Positions 5,831-6,149 of a stretch of 6,149 nt of DNA are shown one piece after another. Position 1 is the stretch's first letter; the number at the start of each line of letters is the position of its first letter. The notes under the pieces were generated by a model. That model did not search any database. It was not told the DNA's origin and saw only the letters and a program-made list of their open reading frames with translations. Position numbers and translations under genes: made by a program. Source of the stretch: Fen731 sp964354265. Its GTDB lineage: Bacteria > Actinomycetota > Humimicrobiia > Humimicrobiales > Humimicrobiaceae. The stretch lies in assembly GCA_964354265.1 (NCBI GenBank), contig CAYGYY010000105.1, forward strand, positions 1 to 6,149, written 5' to 3'.

Positions 5831-6149
5831 TTATTCCTCAATTATTACTGCCCTTGCCGGACACATGCAAACACCAATGACTTTTATAGGCAGCGCTGTA
5901 AGTTTAGCCCTGTATTTACTGATATCTACAAGGTTTGTTACACTTACCAGGACAAAGACGCCTGATGAGTAAAGTCTTGGAAGGAAACCTTCCAGGTCTG
6001 CAGTGTTCTCCCATGAAGGAAAGTCAGATGAAATAATTACCGGACCCCTGTCTAACAGATAATCAAAAGCATCCTTTTTAAAGAATGGTGATTTTGAAAG
6101 ATAGTCTTTTTCAAACCATTTTTTATCATAACCAGTACTAATCAGGATT
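5831..6149 (-). CDS. Cyclase-family-like protein, C-terminal 105 codons only (5' end beyond the window)
   Basis: The reading frame enters from the right edge, with the first full codon at 6148, and ends in TAA at 5831-5833. The visible end begins ILISTGYDKKW and finishes CPARAVIIEE. By hand alignment without gaps it is identical to residues 120-224 of the complete cyclase-like protein (2973-3647) at 50 of 105 positions. Shared landmarks include STGY/GTGY, SWEN/VWEN, RAKLTALP/RVKLTVLP and CP-x-RAVI. It also lacks the family's catalytic Glu, reading LVSVTNL where family members have E-x-L-x-NL. The metal-site half is outside the window. The stop is 65 bp before oxidoreductase copy 1, so the two are probably cotranscribed. 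Function is unknown beyond family membership. Confidence 0.75.
   Translation of the reverse strand, partial: ILISTGYDKKWFEKDYLSKSPFFKKDAFDYLLDRGPVIISSDFPSWENTADLEGFLPRLYSSGVFVLVSVTNLVDISKYRAKLTALPIKVIGVCMCPARAVIIEE

Overview
All eight protein-coding genes seen here lie on the minus strand, so the biological order runs from high to low coordinates. The window looks like bacterial DNA of moderate to low GC. Signs of this are strong AGGAGG-type ribosome binding sites, AT-rich spacers, free use of AGA, AGG and ATA codons, and a lipoprotein signal peptide on a sugar-type ABC binding protein. A corrinoid protein beside an MttB-type methyltransferase points to an anaerobe using corrinoid-dependent methyl transfer, as in acetogens and related Clostridia or uncultured subsurface lineages. 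The lipoprotein's Ala-Ala-Glu-Thr-Thr spacer fits such lineages but does not identify one.

Upstream block (6149 to 2973): the 3' end of a cyclase-like gene (5831-6149, cut by the window edge), two Gfo/Idh/MocA oxidoreductase genes (4719-5765 and 3676-4695), and a complete cyclase-like gene (2973-3647). The two oxidoreductases are close paralogs, and so are the two cyclase-like proteins. The block therefore has a cyclase - oxidoreductase - oxidoreductase - cyclase layout. The gaps are 65, 23 and 28 bp, and each complete gene has its own ribosome binding site, so this is most likely one operon. The complete cyclase-like protein has lost the usual metal-binding His/Asp residues of its family, and the partial one also lacks the usual C-terminal catalytic Glu.

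Middle (2972 to 1529): a 175-bp AT-rich spacer holds two near-identical GGTT-N6-AACC sites, a perfect ATAGTTT/AAACTAT dyad and a possible promoter. It leads into a lipoprotein that resembles ribose-type (RbsB-like) substrate-binding proteins. No permease or ATPase gene for it is in view.

Downstream block (1528 to 1): a spacer with two long stem-loops, then an ATC-hydrolase-family protein with a GTG start and five cysteines, a corrinoid protein with the Asp-x-His-x-x-Gly cobalamin motif, and 2 nt later the first 47 codons of an MttB-superfamily methyltransferase. 

One inferred reading is that the lipoprotein delivers a polyol, sugar or betaine-like compound, the oxidoreductases and cyclase-like proteins process its carbon skeleton, and the MttB/corrinoid pair removes a methyl group. 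The two blocks could equally be separate transcription units. The combination is the most interesting aspect of the window.
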